From NCBI GenBank assembly GCA_011523685.1, contig WTGG01000009.1, positions 1 through 64,000 on the forward strand: DNA of 64,000 nucleotides, written 5' to 3'. Positions 37,446-48,070 of this stretch are shown here, one piece after another. This DNA comes from Coxiellaceae bacterium. GTDB taxonomy: Bacteria; Pseudomonadota; Gammaproteobacteria; Coxiellales; Coxiellaceae. A program made the position numbers and the translations under genes. The notes under the pieces were generated by a model. That model searched no databases. It saw only the letters and a list, made by a program, of their open reading frames with translations, and was not told where the DNA came from. Within the stretch, counting starts at the first letter, position 1, and each line of letters starts with the position of its first letter.

Positions 37446-38702
37446 GTGGTGGCATGGAAGTCTAAAACAACGCGCTGGATATTAATCGCAATTTGTGGTG
37501 TCACAGGGATTGTTTTTTCTTTGATGCATGTTTTTCGTGTGAATGCTACTCGACTGCCCCCTTCTGAAAAACAATGGCCAGTATCAGTGATCACTCTCCC
37601 AGAGCCTGGTTCTCATACTCCTCACTTGTTTCTTTATGGGCGTGTTGACCATTCGGATTTAACGCAATTATCAGCGGGAGTATCATCAACTGTCTCACGT
37701 GTCCTTGTTAAAGAAGGCGATCAGGTTAAGTCCGGACAGCTCTTGATTCAATTAAGTTCAAGAAAATTTGAATTAACCTTACGCTTGCACGAGTCTGACT
37801 TGGCGCATGTTCAGTCGGAATTGGAATCTGAGGTAGCTCATTTAAAACAATTAGAAGATAATCGTGACCATCAAAAGCAATTGCTAGATCTTGCGCAAGT
37901 CTCTTTGGACCGTTACAACAGTTTGCATCAGAAGAATTATGTCAGTAAGGAAGAGTTGGGTGCTAAGCAGCGCGAATTTAATTTACGTTCGATGGCTTAT
38001 CGGAATAGTTTAGAGGACGTTCGATTAAGTCAGCATGAGCAGGGTCTATTGAAGCTGCGTTCAGAAAAGCTGATGGTTCAAATACAAAAAGACCAGCTTG
38101 ATATTAATCATTGCTATATTAAGTCTCCGGTTTTAGGGCAGGTGACAAAGGTTGCTGTAGCTAAAGGCGAGCGTGCTATATCTGGTAGTTTTGTGATTGA
38201 AATTATGCCGTCGCAGAAAAAAGAAGTGCATGCATTAATTCCTTTGGCGTATGCTCCTATCATTCAGAATAACTTAGATCTTAATATGCCTATTACTGCT
38301 CAATGGCAATTGAATGGTTCAACGATTGTTTTAGATTTGATGCGTTTAACGCCTTATGTAAAAGAGGCTCAAGCAGGGCAAGAGGGTATTTTTGTTGCGC
38401 CTTTGGATGATGCGTCACTGGTTATGGGTGTTCATGCGCCGGTTACCGTTGATCTGCCTGCAGTAGACTCATCGTATGTGATTCCTGAGGCAGCGTTATA
38501 CCATGATAGTCAGGTGTATGTTGTCGATAATAACCGATTGCGAGCAGTTCACGTTAATGTCTTAGGATCAATTTATAATGATCGTAAGCGTGATTATGTG
38601 ATTAGATCTGGTGGCTTAACGACAGGTCAGCAGATCTTAACGATACAATTACCTCAAGCAGTGAACGGGTTGTTAGTTACAATAACACCTCAGGGTTCAT
38701 GA
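37446..38702 (+). CDS. RND efflux periplasmic adaptor (membrane fusion protein)
   Basis: 418 residues starting GTG at 37446 with AAAGGTG upstream. An N-terminal signal anchor, lipoyl half-motif (VSRVLVKEGDQVKSGQLL), long alpha-helical hairpin (residues about 110-220) and barrel domain (SPVLGQVTKVAVAKGERA) define an AcrA-type adaptor. It ends one base before the RND pump gene, so the two are an operon. Confidence 0.92.
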   Translation: MVAWKSKTTRWILIAICGVTGIVFSLMHVFRVNATRLPPSEKQWPVSVITLPEPGSHTPHLFLYGRVDHSDLTQLSAGVSSTVSRVLVKEGDQVKSGQLLIQLSSRKFELTLRLHESDLAHVQSELESEVAHLKQLEDNRDHQKQLLDLAQVSLDRYNSLHQKNYVSKEELGAKQREFNLRSMAYRNSLEDVRLSQHEQGLLKLRSEKLMVQIQKDQLDINHCYIKSPVLGQVTKVAVAKGERAISGSFVIEIMPSQKKEVHALIPLAYAPIIQNNLDLNMPITAQWQLNGSTIVLDLMRLTPYVKEAQAGQEGIFVAPLDDASLVMGVHAPVTVDLPAVDSSYVIPEAALYHDSQVYVVDNNRLRAVHVNVLGSIYNDRKRDYVIRSGGLTTGQQILTIQLPQAVNGLLVTITPQGS

Positions 38703-38703
38703 A

Positions 38704-41700
38704 ATGGGAAAGCAATCATCAGGTTTTATCAGCTATTTTCTTTCTCACCGTGTGGCCTCTAATCTATTAGTGTTTATTTTTTTAATCTTGGGGGCGATTG
38801 GTCTTAGTCAGCTTCATACGCGTTTTCTTCCAGAGTTTTCCCTGAATACGGTTGTGGTGTCGGTGACTTGGTCTGGAGCTAATCCAACAGATATAGAGCA
38901 AGCGATAACAACCCCTATCGAGAAACAGCTAGGTGATATTGATAATGTATTACGGATGAGTTCTGTGTCTAGTCAAGGTTTGTCAATGATTGTGGTTGAG
39001 TTCAATCATGGCACCAACATGGCAGAGGCCACTCAGCGTGTCCGTGATCAGCTAGGCTTAGTGGATCATTGGCCAGATGGTAGTCGTCCTGCTGAAGTTA
39101 CACTGGTTCAGATTTATGATCCTATTGCTCGTATTATTTTATCAACTGATGATCATCCTCGTGTTTTAAGGCATTGGGCTTATCAAGCGCAGCAGGAACT
39201 ATTAGAGCGCGGCGTCGATAAGGTGGAGATTGATGGGCTTCCAGATGAACAGCTGCAAGTCAATATTCCTATGGAGCAGTTATTATTACTACGTCAGCAT
39301 CTAGGGCAAATTGCTGATAATATTCATCAACAAAGTCAAAATGTTGCTGCAGGTTCGCTGGATGGCTCAACGTATCGCCAAAGTGTACGTTCAGATTCGA
39401 AAGTAACATCTACAGCTGATTTAAGAGAAATCCCAATTATTTCGGGCGATGCTCAAACAGTTATTCGATTATTAAATATTGCCGGGGTTGTTAAGCGACC
39501 AGAGCGCTATGCGCAAACAATCCGCTATAAAGATAAGCCTGCGGTTGAATTAACCTTATTTCGTTCACAAAATGCTGACACTTTACAGGCAGCCAAGCTG
39601 TTATCGCAATGGAAAAAAGAGGCCCAATCTACTTGGCCTGATGGTATACACATCAAAGTGTATTATGAATTTTGGAAAGTGATTAAAGAGCGTATTGGGG
39701 TTTTATTGGATAATGGATCATGGGGTTTGGTCTTTATCTTTGTATTGTTATTTCTTTTTCTCCGTGGTCGAGTGGCTCTGTGGGTGTCATTAGCCATCCC
39801 TTTATCGATATTAGGTGCGCTGTTTTGTTTATGGGTCTTTGGTGGTTCAATCAACATGATCAGCTTGTTCGCATTGATTATGACCCTGGGTATTATTGTG
39901 GACGACACGATAGTGGTTGCTGAGGAGGGGGTTCGACTATATCAAACTGGCAAAAGTCCTCAAGAGGCAGCAGGGGAAGGAGCTCAGCGAATGTTGACGC
40001 CCATTATGGCTTCATCTCTCACTACCTTGGCGGCGTTTTCTCCATTGTTATTGATAAAGGGGACGATGGGGGAGGTGTTGTTTGCTATTCCTCTGGTAGT
40101 TATTTGTGTGGTCATTGCTTCACTGATCGAGTGTTTTATGATTTTGCCATATCATGTCAGTAATAGTTTAAAGCTTGCATCTAAGCGACAGCCATCTTAT
40201 GTGAGAAGCTGGCTAGATAATGCTTTTGTGACGTTTAGGGATGATCATTATCGTCGATTTATCTTGTATTGTATGCGACATAAATTAGTGCTGTTAACTA
40301 CCATGATAGCTTCCATTATTCTTTCGTTAGGGCTCGTGACCAGTGGACGTTTAACGTTTACTTTTTTTCCATCACCCGATGGCACCTTAGTTAATGCAGA
40401 TATTACATTTCATGCGGGAGTGACACAGTCGCAGATGTCCTCTTATTTAAAGGAGCTTGAGCGCTCTGCTCGTGAAGCGGATAGGTCGCTTTCGCCTGAT
40501 GAGTCATTAATTCAGTCTATGGTTCAATATTTTTATCAGGGCACAGATCGTAATGAAACACGTAATCATAAACGATTAGGTTCTGTCGTATTAGAATTAA
40601 CATCACCTGAAGTTCGGAGAATCAGTAATCAAGACTTCATCGATGCATGGCGTCAGCGTCTGGTTGCAACACCTTGGGTTGACAGTGTACGGATTATGCC
40701 GCCTCGTAAAGGTATGCCAGGTTCTGATATTGATATAGCGCTATATGGGTCTTCTGCAGAAACGCTCAAGCAGGCATCTATGGCGTTGCAAAAAGTTCTA
40801 CAAAATTATAAGGGTGTATATAATGTAACGGATACGATGCCTTATTCAAAAAATGCTTTTACTTTTCGGTTGACTCATCAAGCGCATGCGTTAGGCATTA
40901 CGACTCAACAAATTGGAGAACAATTACGAGCCGCTTTTGCGGGAGCGGTTATACAAACGCATTACCTCAATCAAGATCGTGTTGCTGTATCAGTCAAAAT
41001 ACAGGCTTCGCATGATTCTCCGCTCTCAACATTGGAGCACTTGCCTATTAAAACTGCTAAAGGAGCCATTATCCCTCTAGGTTCCTTAGTGACGATCCAT
41101 CAAGAGAAGACTTTTGATACATTGCAGCACCTTGATCGCCAGCTGGTTGTTCATGTCGTTGCTGAGGTTGATCGTTTTCAAGGGAATTCTAAGAAAATTA
41201 TCACATCTGTGATAGCCAATGAGCTCTCTGAGATCTCTCATGACTATGGTGTTCAATATGTCATGAAAGGTCGTTCTATGGAGGAGGCGAATACCATTAA
41301 TGAAATGAAGGTTGCGGTTATCGCGATGCTATTGTTGATTTATCTCATATTATCGTGGGTGTCATCATCGTTCGTCTGGCCATTGTGGGTCATGGTTGCT
41401 ATTCCGCTTGGTTTAGAGGGTGCAATTTGGGGTCATTGGTTACTTGGGCGTGAGCTGACTTTGTTGTCGTTATTTGGTTTCTTTGGTCTGACGGGTATTG
41501 TAATTAATGACTCTATTATCTTGTTGTTTAGATATAAAGAGTTACTGGCAACAGGCATGGATAATGTTAGTGCGATTGTCGAAGCCAGCTGCCAGCGGAT
41601 GCGGCCGGTAGTGTTAACATCAGTGACTACGATTGCAGGTTTAAGTCCGTTATTATTCGAACGATCTATGCAGGCTCAATTTCTTATTCCTATGGCTATT

Positions 41701-41784
41701 TCGATATGTTTCGGGCTGCTATTTTCTACGGTGCTAATTTTAGTGGTAATTCCTGCGTTGGTATCGGCTTGGCGTCAATCGTGA
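38704..41784 (+). CDS. RND efflux transporter permease, AcrB/MexF family
   Basis: 1026 residues with 12 membrane segments and two large periplasmic loops. Proton-relay Asp pair in GIIVDDTIVVAEE, FGGSINMISLFALI, and the second-half GLTGIVINDSIILLF. No outer-membrane channel gene accompanies the pair, so a TolC encoded elsewhere is presumably used. Substrates unknown. Confidence 0.94.
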   Translation: MGKQSSGFISYFLSHRVASNLLVFIFLILGAIGLSQLHTRFLPEFSLNTVVVSVTWSGANPTDIEQAITTPIEKQLGDIDNVLRMSSVSSQGLSMIVVEFNHGTNMAEATQRVRDQLGLVDHWPDGSRPAEVTLVQIYDPIARIILSTDDHPRVLRHWAYQAQQELLERGVDKVEIDGLPDEQLQVNIPMEQLLLLRQHLGQIADNIHQQSQNVAAGSLDGSTYRQSVRSDSKVTSTADLREIPIISGDAQTVIRLLNIAGVVKRPERYAQTIRYKDKPAVELTLFRSQNADTLQAAKLLSQWKKEAQSTWPDGIHIKVYYEFWKVIKERIGVLLDNGSWGLVFIFVLLFLFLRGRVALWVSLAIPLSILGALFCLWVFGGSINMISLFALIMTLGIIVDDTIVVAEEGVRLYQTGKSPQEAAGEGAQRMLTPIMASSLTTLAAFSPLLLIKGTMGEVLFAIPLVVICVVIASLIECFMILPYHVSNSLKLASKRQPSYVRSWLDNAFVTFRDDHYRRFILYCMRHKLVLLTTMIASIILSLGLVTSGRLTFTFFPSPDGTLVNADITFHAGVTQSQMSSYLKELERSAREADRSLSPDESLIQSMVQYFYQGTDRNETRNHKRLGSVVLELTSPEVRRISNQDFIDAWRQRLVATPWVDSVRIMPPRKGMPGSDIDIALYGSSAETLKQASMALQKVLQNYKGVYNVTDTMPYSKNAFTFRLTHQAHALGITTQQIGEQLRAAFAGAVIQTHYLNQDRVAVSVKIQASHDSPLSTLEHLPIKTAKGAIIPLGSLVTIHQEKTFDTLQHLDRQLVVHVVAEVDRFQGNSKKIITSVIANELSEISHDYGVQYVMKGRSMEEANTINEMKVAVIAMLLLIYLILSWVSSSFVWPLWVMVAIPLGLEGAIWGHWLLGRELTLLSLFGFFGLTGIVINDSIILLFRYKELLATGMDNVSAIVEASCQRMRPVVLTSVTTIAGLSPLLFERSMQAQFLIPMAISICFGLLFSTVLILVVIPALVSAWRQS

Positions 41785-41897
41785 TTATACGATGCAATGG
41801 CACTTTCGTATATTATTTATACGGACACAGCATTTTACTTGTTGAATCGATTGCGTATAATCGAAAACTGCTTTCATGATGAGCCTAAGGAGTACCT

Positions 41898-42338
41898 GTG
41901 CCTACCAAGTCCACTCTTCCTCAAACGGTTGCTGTTATTTTGGCACTATTGGTTGTTTTGGTGATGATGCATTTTGTACCAAAGCCTGCTTTTGAACCCC
42001 ATGGCATTCTATTGCCGGCGAAAAACACTCTGGCTTCTATTTCGCCAGGCCAGGTTCGTGTCTATCGTTCGCTACCTGATAATTATCAAACACTGGGACG
42101 CATTACTATCGAGATGCATGCTGCAAAAGGTGCGAATCAGCGCCTTGATCAAGTGCGTATGGTCGCCAAAGCTCAATCTTTAGCTGCAAACGTTGGGGCT
42201 AATGGTATTGTTTTTAATATCATGTATGGTGGTGGCCAAGAAGGCTCAGCCCTGAATAGCTATTATCTGATAGGTTATGCGTTCTCTACTAAGGTGCCGG
42301 ATGAACTTAATATTAATCTCATTTCCTCAGCGGAATAA
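41898..42338 (+). CDS. Membrane-anchored hypothetical protein upstream of lepB
   Basis: 146 residues from GTG 41898 with AAGGAG 5 bases upstream. One N-terminal membrane segment (VAVILALLVVLVMMHFV) and an outward-facing domain of about 110 residues (TLGRITIEMHAAKGANQRLD, ANVGANGIVFNIMYGG). It resembles small conserved proteins of Legionella-type genomes, but I cannot name the family. Confidence 0.65.
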   Translation: MPTKSTLPQTVAVILALLVVLVMMHFVPKPAFEPHGILLPAKNTLASISPGQVRVYRSLPDNYQTLGRITIEMHAAKGANQRLDQVRMVAKAQSLAANVGANGIVFNIMYGGGQEGSALNSYYLIGYAFSTKVPDELNINLISSAE

Positions 42339-42359
42339 TTTATACTTAAGGTGATTCAT

Positions 42360-43196
42360 ATGTCATTTAACTTCCCTTTGATTTTATTGGTCTTGACGGT
42401 CTTTACTGGCATTATCGTGCTTGTTGATGGTTGTTTTTTGTTATGGCGTCGACGTCATTTGGGTGTTGAAGCATCAAAGCTCTCTAACTTGCCACCAATC
42501 ATTGATTATGCTCGAGCATTTTTTCCAATTCTGTTGATTGTTTTTTTAATTCGTTCTTTTGCAGTTCAGCCATTTCGCGTGCCAACAGGTTCCTTGTCCC
42601 CCACAATATTGCCAGGTGATATGATTGTTGTGACTCAGTATAACTATGGTTTTCACATGCCTGTTTGGAATAGTCTCATTAAGGCTGTCGGGCACCCAAA
42701 GCGTGGTCAGATTGCGTTGTTTAACTACCCAGTGAATCCGGCTGTGCAATTTGTTAAGCGTGTTGTAGGTGTTCCTGGCGATCACATCAGTTATATTAAC
42801 AAGGTCTTTTACATAAACGGTAAAAAGTGTCAGCAAACCTTTCTTTCCAATGCTGTTGATTATGCTAGTAATGGCCGTTCATGGCCCGTTAAAGTCTACC
42901 AAGAAAATCTAGATGGTATAGTTCATAAAATTTATAGAAATCCAGAGCGTCCTGCGGTCGACTTTTATAACTTGGTTGTGCCAAAGGGGCATTATCTTAT
43001 GGTTGGTGATAATCGTGATAATTCAGATGACAGTCGAACGTGGGGGTTTGTTCCCGAGAGTGCTTTTTTTGGTCAAGCGCAGTTTATCTGGATGAGTTGG
43101 GATTCTCACGCAGATTGGTTACATAAGATTCGTTGGAATCGCATCGGTGATACATTGGATCAAACACTCAATGATAAGCTCGCTAAAGCTAGTTAA
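42360..43196 (+). CDS. lepB: Signal peptidase I
   Basis: 278 residues from ATG 42360 (AAGGTG upstream). Two N-terminal membrane segments, catalytic Ser in PTGSLSPTILPGD (Leu in place of the usual Met after Ser), catalytic Lys in FVKRVVGVPGD, and the box E motif GDNRDNSDDSRTWGFV. Removes Sec and Tat signal peptides of the many exported proteins. Confidence 0.96.
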   Translation: MSFNFPLILLVLTVFTGIIVLVDGCFLLWRRRHLGVEASKLSNLPPIIDYARAFFPILLIVFLIRSFAVQPFRVPTGSLSPTILPGDMIVVTQYNYGFHMPVWNSLIKAVGHPKRGQIALFNYPVNPAVQFVKRVVGVPGDHISYINKVFYINGKKCQQTFLSNAVDYASNGRSWPVKVYQENLDGIVHKIYRNPERPAVDFYNLVVPKGHYLMVGDNRDNSDDSRTWGFVPESAFFGQAQFIWMSWDSHADWLHKIRWNRIGDTLDQTLNDKLAKAS

Positions 43197-43217
43197 TAGT
43201 TTGTTTGTTAGTAAAAA

Positions 43218-44378
43218 TTAGACAGCAGAATTCGCTGGGTAGTCGATTTGTGATTGTTGATCATCCTCATTATTTTCTACCTGTCCCTGATTAACACGCA
43301 TCTGTTTAAATGGAGTGTCTGGAATAAATCTTGTTTGGTGGCATGCTTCTGTATGCCCACTATCATAATTTTCATGCTCATGCTCTAGATGATGTATGGT
43401 TTCCCGAGCAATAAAGGCATAACCCATTAGAGAGGCAATGAATAGAAAGTCTTTATATTCGTTGTGATAGGCCGTTGGATTTTCATGCAATGTCGCTAAT
43501 GTATTGTACACTGACGTAGCAATTTGGCCGAAAATAATCGTAGCGCGAAGTACTTTATTAGAGCATGTTAATGAATCATGATGGTCATGGGTTTCCTCTG
43601 AATGAATAACAGATTCTATACCAGCACTAAAGAACTCACTCAATATGCCCATAATAAGCCATAGTGTAAAACTATTATTGGCTATGTTGAACAGTGTGCT
43701 TTCAGTATTGGCTAGGTCAATCATATCTTCAGCAGCATGACCGAACATAAGTAATATAACGCCACATCGCTGTAGAGGTGTAAAATGGTTGGAAAATACA
43801 GCGCATGCCTGTTTCCAAAACGGTAAATGGTTGATGTGTGGTCCAGCATCTATTAGTGAATACAACAATAACCAAATTAAACGACAGGGTATGCCCATTA
43901 CTTCACCAAGTGATGCAGACTTTGTCCAGCCCAAAGGTAAAGTCATTACCGTAATGAAAAATAATGCGGCTATTTTTTGAGAATGAGTCATTGGTGAAGG
44001 TTGAGGATTGATCTCGTATTGATCTGACAGTGTTTTGACATGACCGGTTAACTCTTCTATATCTTGTTGAGTCATCATCGAATAGGTGTGTTTCCCGTAT
44101 AGGTGATACCCAATTGTTAAAATTGAGACAGCACCAAGAATGTTAAGTGTTGTGAGGATCGATTGAGTGATTAAGGTAAAGTTTTGTTGAGCGATTTGGT
44201 GATGTAGTGAGTAAGCACTGAAGGCAAACGGTAAAGTGTAGATTGTTGCAATACTGCTTTGAAATAAAATTTTATTAAAGACCGGGTTTGTGTTTGTAGG
44301 TGTTAGGCACGAGAATGATCGAGTTTCATCATCGATCTTATTATCTAATAGTGAAGCCTTAAGGTCATCTGGTGCCAT
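43218..44378 (-). CDS. Hypothetical multi-pass membrane protein
   Basis: 386 residues with about seven hydrophobic segments between residues 35 and 330, a His-rich cytoplasmic or periplasmic segment (SEETHDHHDSL, HHLEHEHENYD) and polar ends. No family recognised. The His/Asp/Glu clusters could bind metal. It faces lepB tail to tail. Confidence 0.55.
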   Translation of the reverse strand: MAPDDLKASLLDNKIDDETRSFSCLTPTNTNPVFNKILFQSSIATIYTLPFAFSAYSLHHQIAQQNFTLITQSILTTLNILGAVSILTIGYHLYGKHTYSMMTQQDIEELTGHVKTLSDQYEINPQPSPMTHSQKIAALFFITVMTLPLGWTKSASLGEVMGIPCRLIWLLLYSLIDAGPHINHLPFWKQACAVFSNHFTPLQRCGVILLMFGHAAEDMIDLANTESTLFNIANNSFTLWLIMGILSEFFSAGIESVIHSEETHDHHDSLTCSNKVLRATIIFGQIATSVYNTLATLHENPTAYHNEYKDFLFIASLMGYAFIARETIHHLEHEHENYDSGHTEACHQTRFIPDTPFKQMRVNQGQVENNEDDQQSQIDYPANSAV

Positions 44379-44791
44379 TATTTTTTCGCGCGATTATTTT
44401 CTGAAGTGATTAAGCCAGAACCTATGACAGGGCGCAATCATGTGATGGTATTTAATATTGTCTTAATCTCAGATAAACCCATCATTTTTTTAGATAACGA
44501 TTAAGGCGATCTAAATATTAATACTGCTTTTTCGTCTGGTTTATAGCAATACGCTTATCAAACCTCCCTCGTGTCAATGTGTAAATTATATGCATCGTTA
44601 TTCCCCTCAAGTGGGAATTGTTGATGCCTATTGATTCATCGGTAGTTAATTCAATATATCACGACGATATCAAATCGGGAGGCGATAAATATAGCGTATA
44701 GATAATTAAATATACGAAGAAGCGATAAGGCTGTTCTCATTCGTCACAATGATATAAGATCATTTTGAAATGACATGGAGGTCTAAAACGC
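44379..44791. other. Gap without recognised gene
   Basis: 413 AT-rich bases between two membrane-protein genes. I see no frame longer than about 60 codons with a ribosome-binding site, no tRNA and no strong hairpin. It holds the promoter region of the minus-strand membrane protein and of the broken gene at 44792. Confidence 0.4.
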
Positions 44792-45558
44792 ATGATTTTA
44801 AAAAAAGGACCAAATCGTAGACAGCTTACCATTGTTGTGTTCTGCCTAGTCTGTAATCTTAGCTTATCTCTACCTACAATAAAATACCTCAAAGTACAGC
44901 TATGGGGTATGGGGTTCTTTAGCATACCAGATTTAACCTTGCATTTTGGTCAGCACGCTATTAAAACCTATACTATCGTCAATATGCATGTCCTGATCTC
45001 AGCAGTTCTACTGATACTTATGCCATACAGCTATTCGCTCAACATGCACGACTCCTTCATTCATACGCACACAAAGTTATTGGGTATAGCATTGCACTGA
45101 TCAGTATCGCTTTTTTTATTGTCGGTGTACTTATCTCTATTGTCGCGCTAAAAACACCGTTTAATCAATTTATGTTTTTTATTCTACCGTGGTGCGTGAT
45201 TATTGGCATCTTTGGTGCTATTTATTTTATTCGAAAGCGTGATATTAATACCCACGTTACACTTGTCATTCACTTGATTGTTATTCTTTCCTCAGCAGCC
45301 ATATACCGGTGTGTTATCATAGGGTTCTTGATAGTAATAGCCTTCACATCAAACAATCAAATCAGTCATATCAATTTAGTGCCTGATAATCTTCCTATAG
45401 ACGGCGTGGCAATCATAACTTATGGGTTATTGATTATGTTATGCTGCTTATCATTGAGTAAGTTTAAAACATTCAAGGCGTATATAATGCCACTTTGTTT
45501 GTCGATTGCTCTTTTGTATAGCTTGTGCTTTATTCCATGGGTGTTTTTGGTGTTATAG
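44792..45558 (+). pseudogene. Frameshifted DUF2306-like membrane protein
   Basis: Two overlapping frames together encode one protein. The first (from ATG 44792, GGAGG upstream) gives KYLKVQLWGMGFF...NMHVLISAVLLILMP; the second continues IQLFAQHARLLHSYAHKVIGY and runs to 45558 with four more membrane segments. The join lies about 45014-45030 and needs a one-base indel. The His-x-Arg...His pattern around LLHSYAHKVIGY is reminiscent of DUF2306. It is probably a recently disabled gene or a sequencing indel. Confidence 0.6.
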
Positions 45559-46165
45559 ATATCAATTCATATATCACTCAGCCTGGTAGTTTACTAAAAA
45601 GCTTTATTCAAGCTGTCGAATAAACAATTAAATTTCTGTTAGTAGTACATTAACAATCTTTGTTAAGTATTTCCAAGCGATAAAAAGGATAGGGAAATGC
45701 CAACGCCAGAGAGTAGTATTTTTAAAAAAAGATATGTGTGGGAACTATTCCTTTGCGGGTCATAGATTAAAAGGGTTGCACTGTAGGGTTAGCTTCCTCG
45801 TTGTATTGCTTCAGTACTTCTTATGAATCATCAAGCACATCTATCCTTTCATATGTACCCGCACTTTTGAATGATGCCTGTGTTCGATAGCGTCGATGTT
45901 GTATTGTTCACCATTAATCTTGCGGATATCGCTGGTAGTGAGTATTGATCTGATGCCCTTTAGACATTGGCTTATTGTCCAGTAAACAGTATGTTTACTA
46001 TTGTTGTGGTGTGTTGTTGTTCTAAGCATATCATGCTAGTCAACTAGATAGTAAAAGCCTTCTCGATTTTCTCCTTTTTAGTGTATGTTCTTGCTAATAT
46101 TTTACCATGATATTATGTGTTTCAAGTAAGTAGTTACGTTAAGTAAAATGAAAAATATCAGGTGT
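45559..46165. other. Gap without recognised gene
   Basis: 607 bases, AT-rich. A 22-codon frame from ATG 45698 with AAGGATAGGG in front (product ends ELFLCGS) is the only small candidate; it may be a truncated remnant. A 62-codon minus-strand frame at 45841-46029 has no supporting signals. No RNA gene seen. Confidence 0.35.
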
Positions 46166-46699
46166 CTAAGGTGTAATCTTTTCAAGGATATTGTGGCAGA
46201 TTGTTTGAATACTACATTGAGTGGTATGTATGATGTGATCAGCTAGCTCTATATAGCTTTGGTCTCGATCATGTAAGACCTCTTGTGTGATAGGGTGGTC
46301 GATATCTTCTATGAGCCACGGTGGTGGGTGATGTTTCCAGCGCTCTGTGAGTGTGTGCGTATCTGTTTTTAAATAGATCACCTGGCTGTTTTTAGGAAGG
46401 TGTCTGTGGTTATTTGTATGATAAAAACTACTCCCGCCAGTGCTGATAATGCTTTTGCAAGTTGGGCTTAGTTGCTTGAAGATAATAGATTCGAGTGTCT
46501 TAAAATAATCTAGACTGTGTATAAGAACTATCTCCTGACAGCTTAGTTTTTGGTGGTGTTCATGAAAGTAGTATGCTTCGATGTCTCGATCAGTATCTAT
46601 CCATTGATAATCTAGAGTACGAGCTAAAGCTTTTCCTATGGTGCTTTTCCCGCAGGCTTTAAAGCCAATGAGTATAAAGATGTGTTCCGTGTTTCGCAT
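46166..46699 (-). CDS. aroK: Shikimate kinase
   Basis: 177 residues. P-loop GFKACGKSTIGKALA, shikimate-binding DTDRDIE and the Gly-rich STGGSSFYHTNN segment identify the family. It phosphorylates shikimate with ATP. Other pathway genes aroA, aroB and aroDE follow within 11 kb, interrupted by unrelated genes. Somewhat divergent from enterobacterial AroK/L. Confidence 0.88.
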   Translation of the reverse strand: MRNTEHIFILIGFKACGKSTIGKALARTLDYQWIDTDRDIEAYYFHEHHQKLSCQEIVLIHSLDYFKTLESIIFKQLSPTCKSIISTGGSSFYHTNNHRHLPKNSQVIYLKTDTHTLTERWKHHPPPWLIEDIDHPITQEVLHDRDQSYIELADHIIHTTQCSIQTICHNILEKITP

Positions 46700-46927
46700 A
46701 GCGCGTTTGTAGCATGGGAATGTGATGATGTCTAGTCGTCGAGGTAATGCAGAAGTTGGCCTTAAGGGGGGGTATGTTATATTTCATCTTGAGTTTCGAT
46801 CAATTTTCGGTTGTTTTGCCAGTTAATTATGTATTTTGTCTGAACAAATGCAAAGTTATTATTTAAAAATAATTGAAAAAAAAGTTAATATACTATTTAT
46901 CATTAAAGTGTGTTTATGGGGTTTGTA

Positions 46928-48070
46928 ATGATGGGTAAAAGTTGGATTTTCTATATCTGTTATCTCCTTATCTTTGCTTTAAGTGTTAATTCTCAGGTCG
47001 GATTGAGTTCTAATCCTCCAGTCATAAAAGTTGGCTATATTCAAGCAGAACCTTTTGTTGAAACTGAAAACACTATTTTGGAAGGTTTTGCCATCGATCT
47101 ATGGGTCTATATTTCGAGAAATATGAATAATCAACCCTATCAATTTATAAATGCAGGAAATAATTATAATGCAGCGTTGAAGAAGCTATATAACGGTGAT
47201 TTTGATGTGTTGATAGGGAATATCTCTATTTCATCCTCTAGAATGCACGCAACAAATTTTACTATACCTTATCTATTAAATAATACAGCCCTTGTGGTTC
47301 TGGATAAAGATAAAGATCAAGGTATAGGCTTTATAGGTTATCTAAAAAGTATTATTACAGGGAAGTTTGGTATTTACTTCCTAGTAATATTTCTGATGAT
47401 TTTTGTTATATCTTTTCTTCACTGGCTTTCTCAAAGGCATGATGGTAAGAAATCTGATGCGTCAACAGGTGAGCGAGTTGAATTTTCATTTTGGATTTCG
47501 TTATACGCCATTTTGGTATCTAAGCCTGCACACTCGAGCTCTTCTACTAATTTTTTGAGTAGAGTGGTTGTTTTCTTGGGCTGTTGTGTAGGTATGGTCT
47601 TTGTAGGTTTAATCAGTGCTGCTTTTACAACAAGTCTTATTAATTCTGAAGATGAAGTAGGGGGCTTCGATACTATCGATACATTCCAGAATAAAAAAAT
47701 TCTAGTTCAGGCAGGATCAATTCAAAATAATTACGTCAGGAAAATTGGTGCTACTCCAGTGGAAATAACTAATCTCAAGGAAGGCTTCCAGATGCTTGAA
47801 AATTATCCCGATATCTATTCTGGCTTTGCTGTTGATTACAGTTTAGCTAAACGTAGCTTGGAAAAATTTAAATTTAACGACTTGGTTATTTCGCCATATT
47901 TTATTGGTTCTGACCTTCTCGCATTTTCTGTACCATATGCTTCGCCATACTTAAAAAATATTAACATTGCTATTGCACGTGCAGCTCAAACAGGTGTCAT
48001 TAACCATTTATGTGATCGTTATATCACTACAGACCGTCAGCAATGTAAATTATTAACATTATATGGTTAA
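46928..48070 (+). CDS. Ionotropic-glutamate-receptor-like channel
   Basis: About 380 residues from ATG 46928 (GGGG 6 bases upstream). After a signal peptide, a type-3 solute-binding lobe S1 (VIKVGYIQAEPFVE, EGFAIDLWVYISR, ligand-binding Arg in SSSRMHATNFTIPY) is interrupted near residue 145 by M1, a re-entrant pore segment (FSFWISLYAILV) and M2 (LSRVVVFLGCCVGMVFVGLI), then lobe S2 follows. This is the S1-M1-P-M2-S2 plan of ionotropic glutamate receptors. The potassium-channel TVGYG filter of bacterial GluR0 is absent. Ligand probably an amino acid. A paralogue lies at 48694 and a decayed third copy at 49960. Confidence 0.82.
   Translation: MMGKSWIFYICYLLIFALSVNSQVGLSSNPPVIKVGYIQAEPFVETENTILEGFAIDLWVYISRNMNNQPYQFINAGNNYNAALKKLYNGDFDVLIGNISISSSRMHATNFTIPYLLNNTALVVLDKDKDQGIGFIGYLKSIITGKFGIYFLVIFLMIFVISFLHWLSQRHDGKKSDASTGERVEFSFWISLYAILVSKPAHSSSSTNFLSRVVVFLGCCVGMVFVGLISAAFTTSLINSEDEVGGFDTIDTFQNKKILVQAGSIQNNYVRKIGATPVEITNLKEGFQMLENYPDIYSGFAVDYSLAKRSLEKFKFNDLVISPYFIGSDLLAFSVPYASPYLKNINIAIARAAQTGVINHLCDRYITTDRQQCKLLTLYG

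Noticed and set aside
36709-41784. DedA and RND genes as part of an antimicrobial-peptide resistance island
   Set aside because: Both are common core genes with ordinary composition; nothing ties them to the RiPP clusters.
45841-46029. 62-codon minus-strand frame, possible transposase tail
   Set aside because: No transposase motif, inverted repeat or ribosome-binding site could be pointed to.
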